Below, piece by piece: positions 4,083-5,680 of a DNA stretch of 5,680 nt. The DNA comes from Clostridia bacterium (GTDB lineage: Bacteria; Bacillota; Clostridia; Christensenellales; CAG-917): contig CAAGFS010000002.1 of NCBI GenBank assembly GCA_900769205.1, positions 1 through 5,680 of the forward strand. The letters run 5' to 3'. The translations under genes and the position numbers were made by a program. How positions within the stretch are numbered: position 1 is the first letter of the stretch; each line of letters begins with the position of its first letter. The notes beneath the pieces were generated by a model, which was given only the letters and a program-made list of their open reading frames with translations, was not told where the DNA came from and did no database searches.

Positions 4083-5045
4083 CTATTTATTTTCCAGGCT
4101 GTTTATTGCCAGATCCACGAGTTTTCCGTGCAGGCGTGCTTTGTTGACGATTTCGTCCGTGATTTCATCTCCCGCAAGCGCAATTGGCGAGCCCGCAAAG
4201 GACGAAAGGTCTTTCGTCAGCGTGCGACCGAGCAGAAAAGAGTAGTCGCTTATCACGCGCGTGGGTGTGTGCGCGTCGTCATCCGACAGTTGCACTCCGC
4301 ATATTTGTTCAAAAGCGCATTGCGACATCAGCGGAGCGTCAAAGGACAACGCCACCGCGCAAGGTGCGTCCGTCACGCAAACCGTGTTTTGAAACGAGTT
4401 TACGCTTTGGGGCATAGCGGAGCGTGCGCCTTGGGGCGTTGCATTTTGCGCGGTATCTTCATTGCTTTGCGTGTTTGCAAAATCTTGCGCATCGCTTTCA
4501 AAATCCGCGTTTTGTGCCGTTTGAACGCCTGTTTTTTGCGAGCCTTCATCGCTTTTTGTCAGAACGGTCACTTTTGCTTGCGATGCGGGGCGCGGGATGA
4601 CTTGCTTTTTACCTTTTTTCGTTTTTGTGCCTTTGAGCAGAATCACGTCGCCGACGGATTGAATTGCGGATGGGGGCAATTTGTCCTTGTCTGTGTCGAA
4701 AGACGAGATTTTTCCGCTTGCCGAGAAGGATAAGGACTCGATATGCCCTTTCAGAATGCCGGTTTGCGTATATACGGGCATTCCCGAACAAACGCGGGAG
4801 AGCAATGTAAAATCGACGTCGCAAGCCTCTTTTGCGTTTACGCAGTTTTGCACCACCACCGCGTCGTTGAAACACAGCGCGTCGTCAAACGGCACGAGCA
4901 ATTCGTTTTCATCCGCGTTTTCCACGCCGAAATATGCAATATGCGAATGTTTTTGGCTCGAATATACGGTTTTTATGCGCCCGACGATCTGACACGAGTC
5001 GCGCGATATGACGGGCTTTGAAAGAATAGAAGCAAAATCAATCAT
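4083..5045 (-). CDS. PRC-barrel domain protein with low-complexity linker
   Basis: This encodes a 320-residue protein, probably cytosolic, as no signal peptide or membrane helix is seen. The start is ATG 5045, with AAGGTG about 6 bases upstream; the frame is open to 5168, but that extension is lysine/arginine-rich and lacks support. Residues 5-68 (ILSKPVISRDSCQIVGRIKTV...LLVPFDDA) and 78-140 (SGMPVYTQTGILKGHIESLSF...SVGDVILLKGT) look like two PRC-barrel units, small beta barrels found in RNA-processing, photosynthetic and sporulation proteins (YlmC-like). Residues 141-225 form a polar linker: basic first (GTKTKKGKKQ), then rich in Q, N, A, S, T and D. The C-terminal 266-320 (YSFLLGRTLTKDL...IALAGDEITDEIVNKARLHGKLVDLAINS) is a third GR-x-L-x-KD-type unit recurring in clostridial PRC proteins. 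The exact function is unknown. It converges on groEL and diverges from the amidase gene. Confidence 0.78.
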   Translation of the reverse strand: MIDFASILSKPVISRDSCQIVGRIKTVYSSQKHSHIAYFGVENADENELLVPFDDALCFNDAVVVQNCVNAKEACDVDFTLLSRVCSGMPVYTQTGILKGHIESLSFSASGKISSFDTDKDKLPPSAIQSVGDVILLKGTKTKKGKKQVIPRPASQAKVTVLTKSDEGSQKTGVQTAQNADFESDAQDFANTQSNEDTAQNATPQGARSAMPQSVNSFQNTVCVTDAPCAVALSFDAPLMSQCAFEQICGVQLSDDDAHTPTRVISDYSFLLGRTLTKDLSSFAGSPIALAGDEITDEIVNKARLHGKLVDLAINSLENK

Positions 5046-5070
5046 AATTTTCACCTTGGTTGATTTTATG

Positions 5071-5085
5071 CCGCTCAAAAAGCGG
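5071..5085 (-). other. Small leader hairpin upstream of PRC-barrel gene
   Basis: CCGCT (5071-5075) and AGCGG (5081-5085) form a 5-bp GC-rich stem around 5 bases, about 25 bases before the PRC-barrel start codon on the minus strand. It could affect mRNA stability or be incidental. Confidence 0.35.
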
Positions 5086-5134
5086 ATATGCAACAGACGT
5101 CGTTTTGATTGCGTGCGATAGAATATGCAAAACT

Positions 5135-5151
5135 TGTCGAATAGTGTCGCA
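5135..5151 (+). promoter_or_regulatory. Possible tandem Spo0A (0A) boxes
   Basis: TGTCGAA (5135-5141) is a perfect 0A-box core, and TGTCGCA (5145-5151) is a 6/7 match in the same orientation exactly 10 bases on. Spo0A dimers are known to bind two 0A boxes in tandem at this spacing. The pair lies about 90 bases upstream of the PRC-barrel start and 180 upstream of the amidase. Short motifs arise by chance and spo0A is not visible, so this is tentative. Confidence 0.3.
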
Positions 5152-5201
5152 AACTCTTGTTTTTGCAATCGTTTTTTTATCTTGGAAACAGGCGTTCTAA
5201 T

Positions 5202-5216
5202 TGACTTTCAAAGTCA
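5202..5216. promoter_or_regulatory. 15-bp palindrome, possible operator
   Basis: TGACTTT-C-AAAGTCA is a perfect 7+1+7 inverted repeat in the divergent intergenic region, preceded by T so that TTGACT could serve as a -35 box, though no good -10 follows at 17 bases. The size suits a dimeric repressor, but no regulator can be named. Confidence 0.4.
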
Positions 5217-5228
5217 CAAAAAAGCCGT

Positions 5229-5284
5229 TTATCCACCGACTTATCCACAAAACCAAACTCAAATGTGGATAACTTTGTGGAAAA
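5229..5284. promoter_or_regulatory. Symmetric cluster of four DnaA boxes
   Basis: TTATCCACC (5229-5237, one mismatch) and TTATCCACA (5241-5249, perfect) face right. TGTGGATAA (5264-5272, perfect) and TGTGGAAAA (5276-5284, one mismatch) face left. Inner and outer boxes are each separated by 3 bases and the halves by 14, an exact dyad centred at 5256.5. Perfect TTATNCACA boxes bind the replication initiator DnaA (established). The A+T-rich stretch at 5155-5230 lies beside it. It could be a DnaA-regulated promoter region, a DnaA-titrating site or part of an origin; dnaA/dnaN are not in view. Confidence 0.75.
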
Positions 5285-5330
5285 ACTCGTATTTTTATGC
5301 CGTTGTGAATATGCTTTCATTTGGAACTAT

Positions 5331-5680
5331 ATGCACAAATCGAATCGCTTTGACAAAAGAATAAAAATCGCGCTCGCTCTCACTTTGGCTATCGTTCTGA
5401 CGGCGTTTTGTTTCTCCGCGCCCTTCATCGCGTCTTTCGTCAACGCAAAAAGCACGCTCAAACGAGTGATCGTTATAGACGCGGGACACGGCGGTGCGGA
5501 CGGGGGCGTCAAGGGCGTAAAGACGGGAGTGGAAGAAAAGGAACTCAACCTCAAAACGGCAATCTGTCTCGGTGAAATATTTGAAAGCCTGGGTTTCAGA
5601 GTGGTTTACACGCGCCTTAACGACCTTATGCGCTCCTATCCCGGCGTCGAAGACAACAAAAAGCGAGCGGATATGTTTGC
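5331..5680 (+). CDS. cwlD: N-acetylmuramoyl-L-alanine amidase (Amidase_3), 5' part
   Basis: The reading frame runs open from ATG 5331 to the window end, giving 116 residues of a longer protein. Residues 1-12 are basic and 13-38 form a hydrophobic signal anchor or signal peptide (ALALTLAIVLTAFCFSAPFIASFV), so the enzyme acts outside the membrane on peptidoglycan. From residue 46 it matches the zinc amidase Amidase_3 fold: VIVIDAGHGGADGG with zinc ligand His53, GVEEKELNL with zinc ligand Glu69, then LKTAICLGEIFESLGFRVVYTR. The following SYPGVEDNKKRADMF resembles the NKK-x-DM region of CwlD, the sporulation amidase that makes muramic-delta-lactam in spore cortex. The remaining zinc His and catalytic Glu lie beyond the window. 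The ribosome site is weak (GGA about 5 bases upstream), and no other in-frame start nearby is better. The cwlD assignment is probable; a vegetative amidase of the same family is possible. Confidence 0.88.
   Translation, partial: MHKSNRFDKRIKIALALTLAIVLTAFCFSAPFIASFVNAKSTLKRVIVIDAGHGGADGGVKGVKTGVEEKELNLKTAICLGEIFESLGFRVVYTRLNDLMRSYPGVEDNKKRADMF

Noticed and set aside
3978..4733. Long plus-strand open frame of 251 codons opposite the PRC-barrel gene
   Set aside because: It is arginine/cysteine/phenylalanine-rich antisense noise, starts inside a foldback element and lacks a ribosome site; the minus strand encodes a coherent protein.
5046..5168. N-terminal extension of the PRC-barrel protein to an ATG at 5168
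   Set aside because: No ribosome site at 5168, the extra 41 residues do not resemble the family N-terminus, and AAGGTG precedes the ATG at 5045.

Overview
The window looks like a contig from a Gram-positive-type (Firmicutes/Clostridia-like) bacterium of moderate GC content. The reasons are strong AGGAGG-type ribosome sites, a CIRCE operator (HrcA control) in front of groES-groEL, a ComEB-type dCMP deaminase, a tRNA-Arg with encoded CCA, and a membrane-anchored Amidase_3 gene resembling CwlD of spore formers. No finer placement is possible from sequence alone. The first 20 bases match the 3' end of an Illumina TruSeq adapter, so the left edge is an assembly end and not biology.

Layout. (1) Positions 21-823: three small, A+T-rich, tightly overlapping plus-strand genes of unknown function, one starting with a phage-type HPRDxxGKFT motif and closed by a strong terminator. 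This looks like the end of a prophage or other integrated element. (2) 874-993: a non-coding A-rich strip with a 12-bp tandem repeat, A-tracts phased at 10 bp and a perfect terminator hairpin. (3) 999-1147: a minus-strand tRNA-Arg(ACG) with a perfect consensus promoter; its 3' end faces the phage-like genes, as expected if the tRNA is an integration site. (4) 1228-1677: dCMP deaminase on the minus strand. (5) 1803-3828: promoter, CIRCE operator, groES and groEL. (6) 3827-4071: two head-to-tail, 120-125 bp foldback elements with conserved ends and a central hairpin that differs by compensatory base-pair changes. (7) 4083-5045: a minus-strand PRC-barrel protein with a long low-complexity linker. 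(8) 5046-5330: a divergent intergenic region with a symmetric cluster of four DnaA boxes, a possible tandem pair of Spo0A boxes and a 15-bp palindrome. (9) 5331-5680: the 5' part of an N-acetylmuramoyl-L-alanine amidase gene, cut by the window end.

The backbone genes are housekeeping: pyrimidine deoxynucleotide supply (dCMP to dUMP), protein folding (GroES/GroEL) and cell-wall hydrolysis. The most interesting non-coding signals are the two covarying foldback elements between the convergent groEL and PRC-barrel genes, and the dyad of DnaA boxes between the PRC-barrel and amidase genes. The PRC-barrel gene, the DnaA/Spo0A-like sites and the amidase together hint at a locus tied to the cell cycle or sporulation, but that is inference.
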